Part shown: piece after piece, positions 27,388-36,875 of the stretch
How positions within the stretch are numbered: the first letter of the stretch is position 1
Layout: every line of letters starts with the position of its first letter
Assembly: GCA_002387205.1 (NCBI GenBank)
Contig: DGLA01000018.1
Coordinates: 1 to 64,000 of the forward strand
Source of the DNA: Stutzerimonas stutzeri
GTDB taxonomy: Bacteria > Pseudomonadota > Gammaproteobacteria > Pseudomonadales > Pseudomonadaceae
Length of the DNA: 64,000 nucleotides
Direction of reading: 5' to 3'
Position numbers and translations under genes: made by a program
The notes under the pieces: model-generated
The model's database searches: none
What the model was told of the DNA's origin: nothing
Seen by the model: only the letters and a program-made list of their open reading frames with translations

Positions 27388-27930
27388 TCAGGGGCGGTGT
27401 GCTTGTGCCGCTGCGAGAAATCGTTCGAAGGTGTCATTGGCGCCGGCCAGCATTTGCGACCAGTCGGCGACAGCCTCCTGCTGTTCGAGTCGTTCCAGAA
27501 AGCTCGGCCAAAGGGGAGTGGTGCTGCGATGGCTCAGATAACGTAGTGGCGCGTAAGGGTTGGCGTCCGCTACGCGGCGGGCCAGCACCCGACCGCCGAG
27601 CCGCGATCCTTCGATCACATAGGCGACGCCCCAGCATGCACTTGGAGAGAGTGGCGCCAGGATGGGCGGAGCCACCGGCGCCAAAGCGCCGATCTCGGCA
27701 AGATCCTCAAGCAGGGCTTGACGTCTGCTTCGTTGCGGCCAGTCTTCAAGCATCGCTTCGATACCGGACTGTTCCAGTGCAATCTCGAGTGGAAGCAGCA
27801 CCTCGGCGTGGGCCAGAAGAAAGGCGCGATAGCCGTCTGGCTGCCCCAGTTGAAAAGCCGAAAAGGCGGTGTCGACCCGTGCGTGCTGAGGCGCAGTAGT
27901 GGCGCGTAAATGGCTGCGCAAGGTCGTCAT
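27388..27930 (-). CDS. bphO: heme oxygenase, biliverdin-producing (BphO-like)
   Basis: This 180-aa protein cleaves heme to biliverdin, CO and iron. The proximal heme ligand is His16 in APQHARVD. The distal helix shows WGVAYVIEGSRLGG. It is the last gene of the operon with the bacteriophytochrome, whose chromophore is biliverdin. Its start overlaps the preceding kinase stop by one base (TGATG). A PigA/HemO-type iron-scavenging role is less likely given this context. Confidence 0.9.
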   Translation of the reverse strand: MTTLRSHLRATTAPQHARVDTAFSAFQLGQPDGYRAFLLAHAEVLLPLEIALEQSGIEAMLEDWPQRSRRQALLEDLAEIGALAPVAPPILAPLSPSACWGVAYVIEGSRLGGRVLARRVADANPYAPLRYLSHRSTTPLWPSFLERLEQQEAVADWSQMLAGANDTFERFLAAAQAHRP

Positions 27931-30332
27931 CAGGCGAGCGTGCTCTCTTTCAGGACCATGCTCAGCTTCCGCGCCAGATGCTCCTCCCGGAAGGGCTTCT
28001 GAATGACCGTCGAGCTGCCCATCCCCAGTTCGCCAAGCTCGGCATAGCCGGTGACGAAGACCACGGGAAGCTTTGGATAGCGTGACAGCACCGCACGAGC
28101 AAGCTCGCCTCCGTTCATGCCGGGCATGGCGAAATCCGCCAGCACCAGATCGACCTCGGTCCCTTCTTCGAGCATCTGCAGGGCCATGCGACCGCTCTCG
28201 GCCTGTATGACTGCGTAACCCAGATTGCTCAGCATCTGCGCGGTCACTTCGCGTACCGCGTGGTCGTCATCGACTAGCAGAACGCTGTGTGACGCATCGT
28301 CGATAGGGGCGTCGTAATCATGCTCGGGCACACCCAGGGCATGCTTGGGTGCGGTTACTCGAGGTAGATAGACCATCACCGTGGTGCCCACGCCCAGCTC
28401 GGTCTCGATCCGCGCACCACCACCGGACTGTTTGGCGAAGCCGAATACCTGGGCAAGGCCGAGCCCGGAGCCCTTGCCGACCTCCTTGGTGGTGAAGAAA
28501 GGCTCGAAGGCTTTCTGCAGCACCTCGGCGGTCATGCCAGAGCCGGTGTCCTTGACCGACAGCACCACGTACTCACCCGGCCCCGGCTCCTCGGCCCGCT
28601 CCGCGGGTGCGGTGATCACGGCGTTTTCCGTGCGCAACGTCAGACAGCCACCGGTGCCCATGGCGTCGCGCGCATTGATGGCAAGGTTGAGGATGATCAT
28701 CTCGATCTGGGTAGGATCGACCAGTGCGTGCCACAGCCTGGCGCAGGTATCGGTCTCGATGGTGACCGAGCCTCCCAGGGTGCTGTGCAGCAGGCTCAAC
28801 AGGCCGACCAGTGTGTCGTTGAGGTCGACGGCCTTCGGGGCGAGCTGCTGGCGACGGGCAAAGGCCAGCAGCTGACTGGTGAGCGTAGCGCCGCGCTCGC
28901 CGGATTCCTGGATGTACTGCAGACGGCTGAGCGACTTGGCCAGCGGCGCGCCTCTTTCCAGATCGTTCTTGAGAAAGCTGGTGCTGGTGAGGATCACCGT
29001 CAGCAGGTTGTTGAAGTCGTGTGCGACGCCAGCGGTGAGCTGGCCGACCGCCTCGAGGCGTTGCATCTGCTGCAGTGTGGCCTCGATACGTTCCCGCTCC
29101 TTGATCTGTTCGGTCAGTTCCCGGTTGGCGGCGGCGAGCTTGTCTACAGCGGCGATTTCACTGGTGATGTCGCGTGCTGCGGCATACATCATTCCGGCCT
29201 CGGGCACCGCCGTCCAGGACAGCCAACGGTAGCTGCCGTCGCGGTGCTGCATGCGGTTGACGAAGCGGTCGGTCACGTTACCGCAGCGGATGCGTTCGGT
29301 TTCCGCATGGGTCGCGCTGAGGTCATCGGCATGGACCAGCGACCACAACGGCGTGTCCAGCAATTGCTGGCGCGGCCAGCCCAGCACCTCTTCCCAGGCG
29401 GGATTGAGCGCAACCACGGTGGTATCGAAGCGCATGACAGCCAACAGGTCGCGCGACAGTTCCCAGGTGCGGTCGCGCTCCCGGGTACGCTCTTGCACGC
29501 GCTCGCCCAATGTCTCGTTCATGCGCTTGAGCGCTTCGGTTGCCAGTTTCTGTTCGGTGACATCCATCACCACACCGATGAATCGCTTGCACAGGCCATT
29601 CTCGAAAAACGCCTGGCCGCGGGTTTCGAACCAGCGAATCTGGCCACAGTCGAGCATGATTCGATAATCGGTGGTGTATTCCCTGTCGCCGTTCTCGGTG
29701 CTGATGGCCCCCCAGACATGCTCACGCAGGCGCTGCAGGTCGTCTGGATGGCACAGTGATTCGAATACCCGGATATCAACTGGTGCATCATCCGGCAACC
29801 CGAACATGGCCCGGCAGCGGCGATCGAGAATCATCGTGCCGTTTTGCGGCTCATAGTCCCACATGCCGAGTCCGGCTGCGTCTATCGCAAGCCGCGCGCG
29901 CACCTCGACTTCACGCAGCGCTTGCTCGGCGCGCAGTCGGCCGCGCCGCTCGTCCACTTCGCTGAGCGCGCGCTCGACGGCCTTGGGCAGAAAACTGAGG
30001 TTTTGCTTGAGCACATAGTCAACGGCGCCGGACCGCATCATGTTCACGGCATGCTCTTCGCCGAACACGCCGGAAAGAAAGATGAAGGGTGTCTCCGGTG
30101 CGAGTTGCCGTGCTTCCTGCAGCACCTGGCTGCCGGAATAGCCGGGCAGGATGAAGTCCGAAAGAATCAGATCGAAGCATCGACGCTGCAAGGCCTCGAC
30201 AACGCCAGACTGGTCATAGACCACTTCGCAATCGACGATATAACCGCTCTTTTCGAGCGTGACGAGCGCCAGCTCAGCGTCGTGCGGACTGTCTTCTACA
30301 AACAGGACGCTGATAGGTGTTGTCGCTGGCAT
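27930..30332 (-). CDS. hybrid sensor histidine kinase with receiver domains at both ends
   Basis: This protein (800 aa) starts with a receiver domain (phospho-acceptor Asp59 in LILSDFILPG). PAS/PAC sensor regions follow (about 150-410), then a HisKA domain with the phosphorylated histidine near residue 437 (GVAHDFNNLL) and a HATPase domain (GSGLGLAQVFGF). A second receiver closes the protein (Asp about 731 in VLADFAMPGMNG). No membrane segment is visible, so it is cytoplasmic. I chose the second ATG (30332) because AGGA is correctly spaced from it. It lies between the RR and bphO and probably relays a light signal. Confidence 0.88.
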   Translation of the reverse strand: MPATTPISVLFVEDSPHDAELALVTLEKSGYIVDCEVVYDQSGVVEALQRRCFDLILSDFILPGYSGSQVLQEARQLAPETPFIFLSGVFGEEHAVNMMRSGAVDYVLKQNLSFLPKAVERALSEVDERRGRLRAEQALREVEVRARLAIDAAGLGMWDYEPQNGTMILDRRCRAMFGLPDDAPVDIRVFESLCHPDDLQRLREHVWGAISTENGDREYTTDYRIMLDCGQIRWFETRGQAFFENGLCKRFIGVVMDVTEQKLATEALKRMNETLGERVQERTRERDRTWELSRDLLAVMRFDTTVVALNPAWEEVLGWPRQQLLDTPLWSLVHADDLSATHAETERIRCGNVTDRFVNRMQHRDGSYRWLSWTAVPEAGMMYAAARDITSEIAAVDKLAAANRELTEQIKERERIEATLQQMQRLEAVGQLTAGVAHDFNNLLTVILTSTSFLKNDLERGAPLAKSLSRLQYIQESGERGATLTSQLLAFARRQQLAPKAVDLNDTLVGLLSLLHSTLGGSVTIETDTCARLWHALVDPTQIEMIILNLAINARDAMGTGGCLTLRTENAVITAPAERAEEPGPGEYVVLSVKDTGSGMTAEVLQKAFEPFFTTKEVGKGSGLGLAQVFGFAKQSGGGARIETELGVGTTVMVYLPRVTAPKHALGVPEHDYDAPIDDASHSVLLVDDDHAVREVTAQMLSNLGYAVIQAESGRMALQMLEEGTEVDLVLADFAMPGMNGGELARAVLSRYPKLPVVFVTGYAELGELGMGSSTVIQKPFREEHLARKLSMVLKESTLA

Positions 30333-30393
30333 AACCATCCTGTCGAGGATTCCGCACTACTGGAAAGACCTTCGTTCAAGCTGCGCAAGACGC

Positions 30394-30879
30394 TCAGCTC
30401 GAACCTTCATCGCCCTTGCGATCCCGAAGTTGCCGCTGCAAGCGCAGCGATCCAGGTGGGGGTTCGTTCAGGACGGCCCAGAAAATGCCCAGATCGGATA
30501 TGTCTGCGACGAAATCGCGAAATTCGACCGGCTTTACCACGTAAGCGTTCACTCCGAGCTCATAGGCTTTGACCAGGTCAGGTTCTTCACGAGAGGAAGT
30601 AAGCATCACCACGGGAATGCTGCGCAGTTCCGGTGTGTCGCGTACCGTCTTCAAAACCTCCAGACCGTCGACCTTGGGCAGCTTGAGGTCCAGTAGCAGC
30701 ACGGCTGGGTTGCCATCGGCGCGGCCTGCATGGTCACCGCGGCGCAACAGGTAATCCAGTGCCTCGGCGCCATCGCGCATGACAATCACATCGTTGGCCA
30801 GCTGGCTGCGCTCGAGCGCCACCAGCGTCAGCTCGAGGTCATGAGGATTGTCCTCTATCAGCAGAATCGGCTTGAGCAT
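30394..30879 (-). CDS. single-domain response regulator (Rcp1-like)
   Basis: This 161-aa protein is a receiver domain with Asp64 in LLLDLKLPKVDG, acidic residues ED at 9-10 and the conserved Lys in YVVKPVEF. There is no output domain. Such regulators sit next to bacteriophytochromes and take phosphate from them. It begins 14 bases after bphP. A charged tail of about 25 residues follows the receiver fold. Confidence 0.92.
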   Translation of the reverse strand: MLKPILLIEDNPHDLELTLVALERSQLANDVIVMRDGAEALDYLLRRGDHAGRADGNPAVLLLDLKLPKVDGLEVLKTVRDTPELRSIPVVMLTSSREEPDLVKAYELGVNAYVVKPVEFRDFVADISDLGIFWAVLNEPPPGSLRLQRQLRDRKGDEGSS

Positions 30880-30892
30880 TTAGGTTCCTGTG

Positions 30893-33151
30893 CTAAATGG
30901 GTGATGCATAGGTGAGTCTGGGCAAGGAAAAGAAAAAGGTCGCGCCCTGGTTTATTTCGCCATTGGCCCAGACCTGGCCATCATGGCGCTCGATGATACG
31001 GCGCACGCTGGCCAGACCGATCCCGGTGCCTTCGAATTCTTCCATGCGATGCAGACGCTGGAAAACCCCGAACAGCTTGTTGGCGTATTGCATATTGAAG
31101 CCAACACCATTGTCACGCACATAAACGATGATCTCTTCGGAGCGCTCTTCGGCACCGATCTCGATAATGGCGTGCTCACGTTTTCGGCTGTACTTGATGG
31201 CATTGGAGACCAGATTGCGCAATGCCATGTGAATGAATGCCGCGTCGGCGACCACGATCGGCAGAGGATGAACCTGCCACTCTATGTTGCGACCTTCGCA
31301 GTCTGGTGCCATCTCCTGGCGTATGGATTCGACCAGCGCCGAGAGGTTTACGTCGGACAAGCGCAGTGCGGCGCGACCCATTTGCGAAAAGCTCAGCAGG
31401 TTGTCCACCAACGTTCCGGCAAACCGCGCCGCATCACCGATGTTGTCCAGAAAGCGCAGACCACGCTCGCTCAGTTTGCTGCCTTCGAGTTCGCCCAACA
31501 GCTCGGCGTAACCGGCAATGTGCCGCAGCGGGGCGCGAAGGTCATGGGAAACGCTGTAGGAAAAGGATTCCAGTTCCTTGTTGCTCTCACGCAGCTCTCC
31601 GGCCAGCTGGGCCATTTCCTCGGCCTTGCGCAGCACGATGCCCAGCACAGCCGTGCGAAGCTCCAATGCGCCTTCCAGCTCAACCTGCTTCCAGGGCTGC
31701 GCAAAGCCGCGGACCGTCTCCTTCCAGCTTTCGAAGCTGTTGCGTGGCGAAAGTCCCCCATTGCTGTCGATCCGTTTCTCCGGCTGCCCGGCCCAGTTCA
31801 CCGTCTTGACCTGCTCTCGTCGGAACCAGACCAGATAGTGCGGGTGCAAGCGGGAAATGGAGATGGCCAGTATGCCGGCGCAATGCTCCGCCAGCTCCGG
31901 AATGGCCGGGATGTCGCGACTCACGCAATCGGTGCTGAACACCAGTTGCTCGCGCTGTTGTGAAAGCCAGTGGCTCAGGCGTACCAGCAGGGGGGCGGGT
32001 GGTGTCTCGCCCACCGGCTCGGATTGTTCACCGGATACGATGGCGCAGCCGACAGCCCCGGCGAAATCCAGCACGACCTTGGGCATGCCTTTGAAGCCCT
32101 CGAGCACGCTGTCGTGGTCCGCCATGGACGAGAGCAGTTCTACGATCTGCTGGCGCAGCTCTAGCTTGCGCTGGGCCAGCGCAGCGGCTTCCTTGGCCTC
32201 GATCTGCAAAGAGAGGATGCGACCCAGCAGCTCGCAGGCGGTGCGGGTCTGATAGTTGACCGCACGCGGCGTGGCATTGTGGCAGGAGATCAAGCCCCAC
32301 AAGCGGCCCTGGATGACGATGGAAACCGACATGGACGCCAGCGTGCCCATGTTGCGCATGTACTGCAGGTGCACGGGCGAGACGCTGCGCAGGGAGGCAA
32401 AGCTCAGGTCCAGCGGTTCTCCGGTTACCGGGTTGAGCGCTGGTAGAACGGGCGAGGGCTGGTAGTTGGCATCCTGAATGACGCGAACCAGGTTGTTGCA
32501 ATAGAGCTGGCGGGCCTGAGGCGGGATATCCGAAGCGGGAAAGCACAGGCCCAGGTAGCGGGGATAGCCTTCATCGGCCTCCTCGGCGAGCACCAGTCCG
32601 TTGCCCTGGTCGTCGAAACGGTAGGCCTTGACCCTGCCGAACCCCGTGATGCGCTTGACCTCCCGAACGGCCAGCTGGCAGATGTACTGGAGATCCTGCG
32701 CTTCCTGCAGCTGAACGACAAAGGTGCGCATCAGCGGGTAGAGCTTGTCGTACGCAGCGCCGGAACTGCCGGACGACTCGAACTCGACGATCAACTGGCC
32801 TTTGTAGCGGTGGGCCAGCAGGGCCAGCGGGGGGTGGTCGCTGCGGCCCGGCAGGGTGATGCTGATGTCCTGCAGGTGGAACGGATTGTGATCATCTTCA
32901 GCCAAGGCTGCCAGACCCTCAGCGAAGCCGCAGTCGCCAATCAGCCTGGTCAGCGGCTGACCGAGAAGGGCCTGGGGCTCCACACCGAGCCATTGGCGGA
33001 CATTCTCACTGGCCTGGACGATAGTCAGTTGTGGCTCGCTGAGCACCAGCAGGAAGCCATGCGGCTGGATGCTCCCCGGGATGTGAATCGGCTCATCACC
33101 ACACTGGGCAATCGCCTTGGCGAGCATGTCTTGATGTCTGATGGATGCCAC
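30893..33151 (-). CDS. bphP: bacteriophytochrome histidine kinase
   Basis: This red/far-red photoreceptor (752 aa) has PAS, GAF and PHY domains followed by HisKA and HATPase. Biliverdin would attach to Cys17 in AQCGDEPIHIPG. The GAF domain has the phytochrome motif PASDIPPQARQLY. The kinase histidine is in SVSHDLRAPLRH. The start is a GTG at 33151 directly behind AGGAGA; the upstream frame has no comparable ribosome-binding site. It heads an operon with a receiver protein, a hybrid kinase and the heme oxygenase that makes its chromophore. Confidence 0.95.
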   Translation of the reverse strand: MASIRHQDMLAKAIAQCGDEPIHIPGSIQPHGFLLVLSEPQLTIVQASENVRQWLGVEPQALLGQPLTRLIGDCGFAEGLAALAEDDHNPFHLQDISITLPGRSDHPPLALLAHRYKGQLIVEFESSGSSGAAYDKLYPLMRTFVVQLQEAQDLQYICQLAVREVKRITGFGRVKAYRFDDQGNGLVLAEEADEGYPRYLGLCFPASDIPPQARQLYCNNLVRVIQDANYQPSPVLPALNPVTGEPLDLSFASLRSVSPVHLQYMRNMGTLASMSVSIVIQGRLWGLISCHNATPRAVNYQTRTACELLGRILSLQIEAKEAAALAQRKLELRQQIVELLSSMADHDSVLEGFKGMPKVVLDFAGAVGCAIVSGEQSEPVGETPPAPLLVRLSHWLSQQREQLVFSTDCVSRDIPAIPELAEHCAGILAISISRLHPHYLVWFRREQVKTVNWAGQPEKRIDSNGGLSPRNSFESWKETVRGFAQPWKQVELEGALELRTAVLGIVLRKAEEMAQLAGELRESNKELESFSYSVSHDLRAPLRHIAGYAELLGELEGSKLSERGLRFLDNIGDAARFAGTLVDNLLSFSQMGRAALRLSDVNLSALVESIRQEMAPDCEGRNIEWQVHPLPIVVADAAFIHMALRNLVSNAIKYSRKREHAIIEIGAEERSEEIIVYVRDNGVGFNMQYANKLFGVFQRLHRMEEFEGTGIGLASVRRIIERHDGQVWANGEINQGATFFFSLPRLTYASPI

Positions 33152-33376
33152 AATTTCTCCTGTCGAGCCCAGGTGGTGGGCTGTTGGCGACGAGCTGGGA
33201 CCCATTGGGATGGCTACTAACGGCGTGAGACCGTCTGGCGAACCTGCTGTTGTCTGCGCGGCATACAGGTTCGCCTTTTTTTCGAGCGGTCAGTACTTTA
33301 GCGCGACTGGTACTGGCTAGCCAATGCGCGGGCTTGTATAAACGGCGCATCTTGAGACCGTCGAAGGGGGACTGTC

Positions 33377-33784
33377 ATGGAAGAAGTGATCGAACAGCTG
33401 CGGGAACTGAATGAGCCGGTACCGGTACCGCTCGAGCTGCCGGATGATGACCGGCTGGTCGAAGTCGAAGAGGAATTGCTGATCAATCTGCCGTTCGGCT
33501 TGCGGGAGTTTCTTCTTACCGTCAGCGACGTTGTCTACGGTCGTCTGGAGCCGGTGACGGCAGTCGATCCACAGTCGCACACCTATCTTCCCGAAGTGGC
33601 CGCGAATGCCTGGGATGCGGGTGTGGAGCGGGACCTGCTGCCAATCTGCCAGGACGGGCCCGACTTTTATGTAGTCGATCTCGAGGGTGAGGTCATGCTT
33701 TTCGACGGCAGCGAGCACGAAATGACCGATGAGAGCTGGGAGTCGGTCTGGCACTGGGTTCGCGACGTTTGGCTGGAGAGTTGA
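33377..33784 (+). CDS. SMI1/KNR4 (SUKH) family protein
   Basis: This 135-aa acidic protein shows the SUKH-type pattern, with the segment EVEEELLINLPFGLREFLL, then YLPEVAANAWDAG and FYVVDLEGEVMLFDG. The family includes immunity proteins against secreted toxins as well as housekeeping forms. No toxin gene is adjacent. It is divergent from bphP and starts 225 bases away. A gene of this kind is common near the origin in Pseudomonas, so a core role is more likely than immunity. Confidence 0.75.
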   Translation: MEEVIEQLRELNEPVPVPLELPDDDRLVEVEEELLINLPFGLREFLLTVSDVVYGRLEPVTAVDPQSHTYLPEVAANAWDAGVERDLLPICQDGPDFYVVDLEGEVMLFDGSEHEMTDESWESVWHWVRDVWLES

Positions 33785-33839
33785 TGAACGTATCGGCCAC
33801 CATGTCCTGGCCGTGCGCTGCCAGCCGGCTGCTGCACCC

Positions 33840-34214
33840 ATGGTGACGCTCGGCAACCTGTTCGTCTTTCTCTTGCTGCTCTCTGCTGGCGCCTGGCTGT
33901 GGCACTCCCACGGCATTCGCGAAAGGGCGCTTGTCGCGGTGCGGCAGCATTGCAAGAAGATGGATGTCGAACTGCTCGATGGGAACGTAGCCTTTCGCCG
34001 TCTCGGGCTGATTCGTGATTCCCGCGGCCAGCGACGTTTTGCGCGGGTCTATGGTTTCGAGTTCACGGTGACAGGCGAGCAGCGCCACCAGGGCAGCATC
34101 CTGATGTTCGGTGCACGTCCAGGTCCCATCGAAATGGATGCGCATCCATGTCCCTCCCGCCCGGATTCCGGTCGGGTGATACAGATGGACGACTGGCGGC
34201 GGCGTGGCGACTAG
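33840..34214 (+). CDS. DUF3301 family protein
   Basis: This small protein (124 aa) has an N-terminal membrane anchor (TLGNLFVFLLLLSAGAWLW). A conserved soluble part follows (ELLDGNVAFRRLGLIRD, VYGFEFTVTGEQRHQG). The function is unknown. The ATG at 33840 starts at the conserved MVTLGNLF, although its ribosome-binding site is weak. It follows the SUKH gene by 55 bases and is convergent with the CobW-like gene. Confidence 0.8.
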   Translation: MVTLGNLFVFLLLLSAGAWLWHSHGIRERALVAVRQHCKKMDVELLDGNVAFRRLGLIRDSRGQRRFARVYGFEFTVTGEQRHQGSILMFGARPGPIEMDAHPCPSRPDSGRVIQMDDWRRRGD

Positions 34215-34228
34215 CCCTGGATCGACCG

Positions 34229-35191
34229 TTATACGCGGCAGTCGGCTATCGCCTCGTTCAAGCGTCTTTCATCTTGCGGTTCGCCAAAGATCAGCTCGAG
34301 TCGCGAGTCCCTGCGCCATTCGCTGCAGGCAAAGACCAGCGGAGCTCCCTTGAGGGCATTGGCCGACTGCCAGCCATCCATGCCTTGCATGACCAGCTTG
34401 GCGCGCTGCCATGCCAGGTCGTTCAGCCAGCGCTTGAGCTGTTGCAGGTCGAACCGTTGGCTTGGATGCCAGCGCCAACCAATGCTCCAGCCATCGGCGC
34501 TGCCCCCGCTCTGGCAGATCGGCTGTTTCGGATCCGGCCAGACACTGCCGAGGGCTGGCGCTGCAGCGGGCAGTGACGGCTCCCGATTGGCTGGCCCCGG
34601 TCGCTGATCGATGCCAGGCAACAAGCCGATCGGCAGCTGGCCTTGTTCCGTCCAGCACTGAGCGATGGGCGGCAGCCGATTCTTTAATGTCAGCCGTTCG
34701 GCCTGATTCAGCCCGTCGCTCTTGTTTATCACCAGCAGACCGCAGCCTTGCATTGCCTGCTGCTGGCTCGCGGCTAGCGATTCGCCGCGCAACAGCGCCG
34801 GCCCATCGAGGACGGCCACGCATGGCTGCAGCGCAAGCACCTCGTGCCAGGGTGGAGACGAGAGCTGTTCAAGCAGTTCGGCGGGATGGCCCAGGCCGGA
34901 AGGCTCGATGAGCAGGCGGTCCGGCCTCGCCTTGCGCAACAAGCGGCCCAGGCCGATCTGGAACGGCACGCCGTTCACGCAACATAGGCAACCGCCGGCC
35001 ACTTCTGCCAGGCTGACGCCCGCATCGTCAGTTGTGAGCAGTGCCGCATCGAGGCCGATCTGCCCGAATTCGTTGACCAGGATGGCCCAGCGCTCGCTGG
35101 CAGGTTTCTGCATCAGCAGGGCGCGAATCAGACTGGTCTTGCCTGCGCCTAGCGTGCCAATGATCAGGTGTGTCGGGATATAGGAGAGCAT
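34229..35191 (-). CDS. CobW/COG0523-type GTPase (G3E family)
   Basis: This 320-aa protein has Walker A GTLGAGKT (12-19), the metal-binding CxCC motif in GGCLCC (Cys68, 70, 71) and NKSD for guanine recognition. COG0523 proteins act as metallochaperones for zinc, cobalt or iron enzymes. The ATG at 35191 gives MLSYIPTHLIIG, the usual family start; the frame is open far upstream. No Zur-type operator was recognised, so the metal is not predicted. Confidence 0.88.
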   Translation of the reverse strand: MLSYIPTHLIIGTLGAGKTSLIRALLMQKPASERWAILVNEFGQIGLDAALLTTDDAGVSLAEVAGGCLCCVNGVPFQIGLGRLLRKARPDRLLIEPSGLGHPAELLEQLSSPPWHEVLALQPCVAVLDGPALLRGESLAASQQQAMQGCGLLVINKSDGLNQAERLTLKNRLPPIAQCWTEQGQLPIGLLPGIDQRPGPANREPSLPAAAPALGSVWPDPKQPICQSGGSADGWSIGWRWHPSQRFDLQQLKRWLNDLAWQRAKLVMQGMDGWQSANALKGAPLVFACSEWRRDSRLELIFGEPQDERRLNEAIADCRV

Positions 35192-35281
35192 GGCGCTATG
35201 GTGCGCATTCCGGCTATGGGATGAAAGCGCTTTGCGTGGCTGCGTGCTAGAGTCGCCGCGGTCGATCGGGAGGGGTTGGTG

Positions 35282-35638
35282 ATGCGTTCGCTGTTCATGT
35301 TGTTGGTCGGGGTGGGACTCGCCGGTGAGGCGCTTGCTGAAGGCTGCATCGTACATAGCCAGGACGATCGGATCGAGGTCAAGGTCTGCCAGCAGAACCG
35401 CAGCATTCCTGACGAGTTGTTTCGCACCGGATTTTGCCAGCCGGACCTGAAGAACCAGAATGTTGAGGTCACTTTCGTCGAAGAATGTCCTAGCGGGGCG
35501 TTTGGCATATGTCGCAATGCTCAGGTGTCCAACATGCCGTATCGCCAGGACATCCACTATTACGGTGTGGCCAGCGATGCGCGCTTTCTGCAGCCCAGCT
35601 GCGAGCAAACCAGCGCAGGCGAGTGGGACACCGAGTAG
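35282..35638 (+). CDS. small secreted protein of unknown function
   Basis: This 118-aa protein begins with a clear signal peptide (MRSLFMLLVGVGLAGEALA). The mature part has six cysteines, so it is probably periplasmic and disulphide-bonded. The ATG at 35282 is six bases after GGGAGGGG. It is divergent from the CobW-like gene. I do not recognise the family. Confidence 0.7.
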   Translation: MRSLFMLLVGVGLAGEALAEGCIVHSQDDRIEVKVCQQNRSIPDELFRTGFCQPDLKNQNVEVTFVEECPSGAFGICRNAQVSNMPYRQDIHYYGVASDARFLQPSCEQTSAGEWDTE

Positions 35639-35659
35639 TAGCTCAACGCTTCAGCGACA

Positions 35660-35675
35660 GGTTCCACGTGGAACT
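35660..35675. promoter_or_regulatory. parS: parS centromere site 4, distal
   Basis: GGTTCCACGTGGAACT holds the full 14-bp palindromic core. It lies between two convergent genes, about 29 kb from oriC on the other replichore from sites 1-3. Confidence 0.85.
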
Positions 35676-35684
35676 CTTCAGCTG

Positions 35685-36209
35685 CTAGCGTTGCGGTTTG
35701 AGGCTGCCGCAGTCTTCGCCCACCCAGCGTCCACGCGAAAGCATGCGGCTGCTGCCTTGCTGCTCTCCAACGGTGTATTCGGTCTCGATCGTACTCGCAA
35801 CTTCGCGCTCGCTGATCAACCGGGTCTCTCCCTGACCCTTCGCATCGGGGCATTCGAAGCGAAACCTCCACAGGTTCTCCGTCTGCTCGAGTACCTCCTG
35901 AGTACAACCTGGCTCGTCCTGAAAGGGCAGTTCACGGGATTGAACCTGGGCTTCGCTCAGGCATAGCCGAACGCCACCCGAGCCCAGCTCGACGCCTTGC
36001 TCCGCCAGCATCGCCTCCATCATTTTGCGTTGTTCCGGTGGTAGCGCCTTCATCTGTTCGAGCATCTCAGCCATGCCCGGCATCTGCATGCCATCCACTT
36101 CGAGCCTGTCACTGGTGAATTCCCAAAGCCCCGGCAATAACTGTGTCGCCTGAGCGGGCAGCGCAACGGCCAGCAGGGTTGCAGCTGTGAGTGTGGCAAG
36201 GGATGTCAT
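35685..36209 (-). CDS. DUF3617 family periplasmic protein
   Basis: This 174-aa protein has a signal peptide (about residues 1-21) and the family pattern LLPGLWEFTSDRLEVDG near the mature N-terminus. A Met/Gln-rich helix (MAEMLEQMKALPPEQR) follows, then two cysteines spaced as in DUF3617. The function is unknown. Confidence 0.82.
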   Translation of the reverse strand: MTSLATLTAATLLAVALPAQATQLLPGLWEFTSDRLEVDGMQMPGMAEMLEQMKALPPEQRKMMEAMLAEQGVELGSGGVRLCLSEAQVQSRELPFQDEPGCTQEVLEQTENLWRFRFECPDAKGQGETRLISEREVASTIETEYTVGEQQGSSRMLSRGRWVGEDCGSLKPQR

Positions 36210-36356
36210 GGCTGTCTCCGATGATGGGCCTATCGGGAGCCTAGTCCAGCTTCGTTAAAAGCCCAATGCAGGCTGTCTCGTTGCAAGCGAAGCATCTGGC
36301 ATTGAGTTGATGAGAAGCGTTAGCATTACCATCTTCACGATGATGGGCGACCCTTC

Positions 36357-36872
36357 ATGGCAGCTGACGGTCTGGTTCGGCAACAGGTGGTGCACCGACT
36401 CTATGTCGATCATCAGGGCTGGCTGAACGGCTGGTTGCGGCGCCAGCTCGGCTGCAGCCAGAGAGCGGCGGACCTCGCTCAGGACACCTTCGTGCGAGTG
36501 CTGAGCAAGGATCAGGGACTGGACTCGATCCGTGAACCGCGGGCGTATCTGCACATCATCGCCCGTGGCCTGCTGATCAACCATTGGCGTCGGCGGCAAA
36601 TCGAGCAGGCGTACCTGGAAGCCATCGCGCTGCAACCGGAGGCGCTGGCACCTTCGCCTGAATCCCAGGCGCTGGTGGTCGAAACGCTGATGCAGGTTGA
36701 CGCCATGCTGGCTCGACTTCCGGAAAAGGTGCGGCGTGCATTTCTCCTGTCTCAACTGCACGGCATGACCTACGCCGCCATCGCGATTGAACTGGGCGTG
36801 TCCGAACGGATGGTCAAGAAGTACATGGCGCAGGCCATGCTGCACTGCCTGACCCTGATCGAGGACGACTAG
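36357..36872 (+). CDS. ECF RNA polymerase sigma factor, FecI type
   Basis: This 171-aa sigma factor has region 2 (AADLAQDTFVRVL) and region 4 (LSQLHGMTYAAIAIELGVSERMVKKYMAQAM), both typical of FecI/PvdS-like iron-starvation sigma factors. It is followed immediately by a FecR-type anti-sigma factor and a TonB receptor with a signalling domain. Together they form a cell-surface signalling unit. A Fur site would be expected upstream, but I could not identify a convincing one. Confidence 0.93.
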   Translation: MAADGLVRQQVVHRLYVDHQGWLNGWLRRQLGCSQRAADLAQDTFVRVLSKDQGLDSIREPRAYLHIIARGLLINHWRRRQIEQAYLEAIALQPEALAPSPESQALVVETLMQVDAMLARLPEKVRRAFLLSQLHGMTYAAIAIELGVSERMVKKYMAQAMLHCLTLIEDD

Positions 36873-36875
36873 GTG

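Noticed and set aside
36300..36356. Fur box upstream of the ECF sigma gene
   Set aside because: The sequence has only scattered GAGAA and CATTA matches and no convincing 19-bp Fur palindrome.
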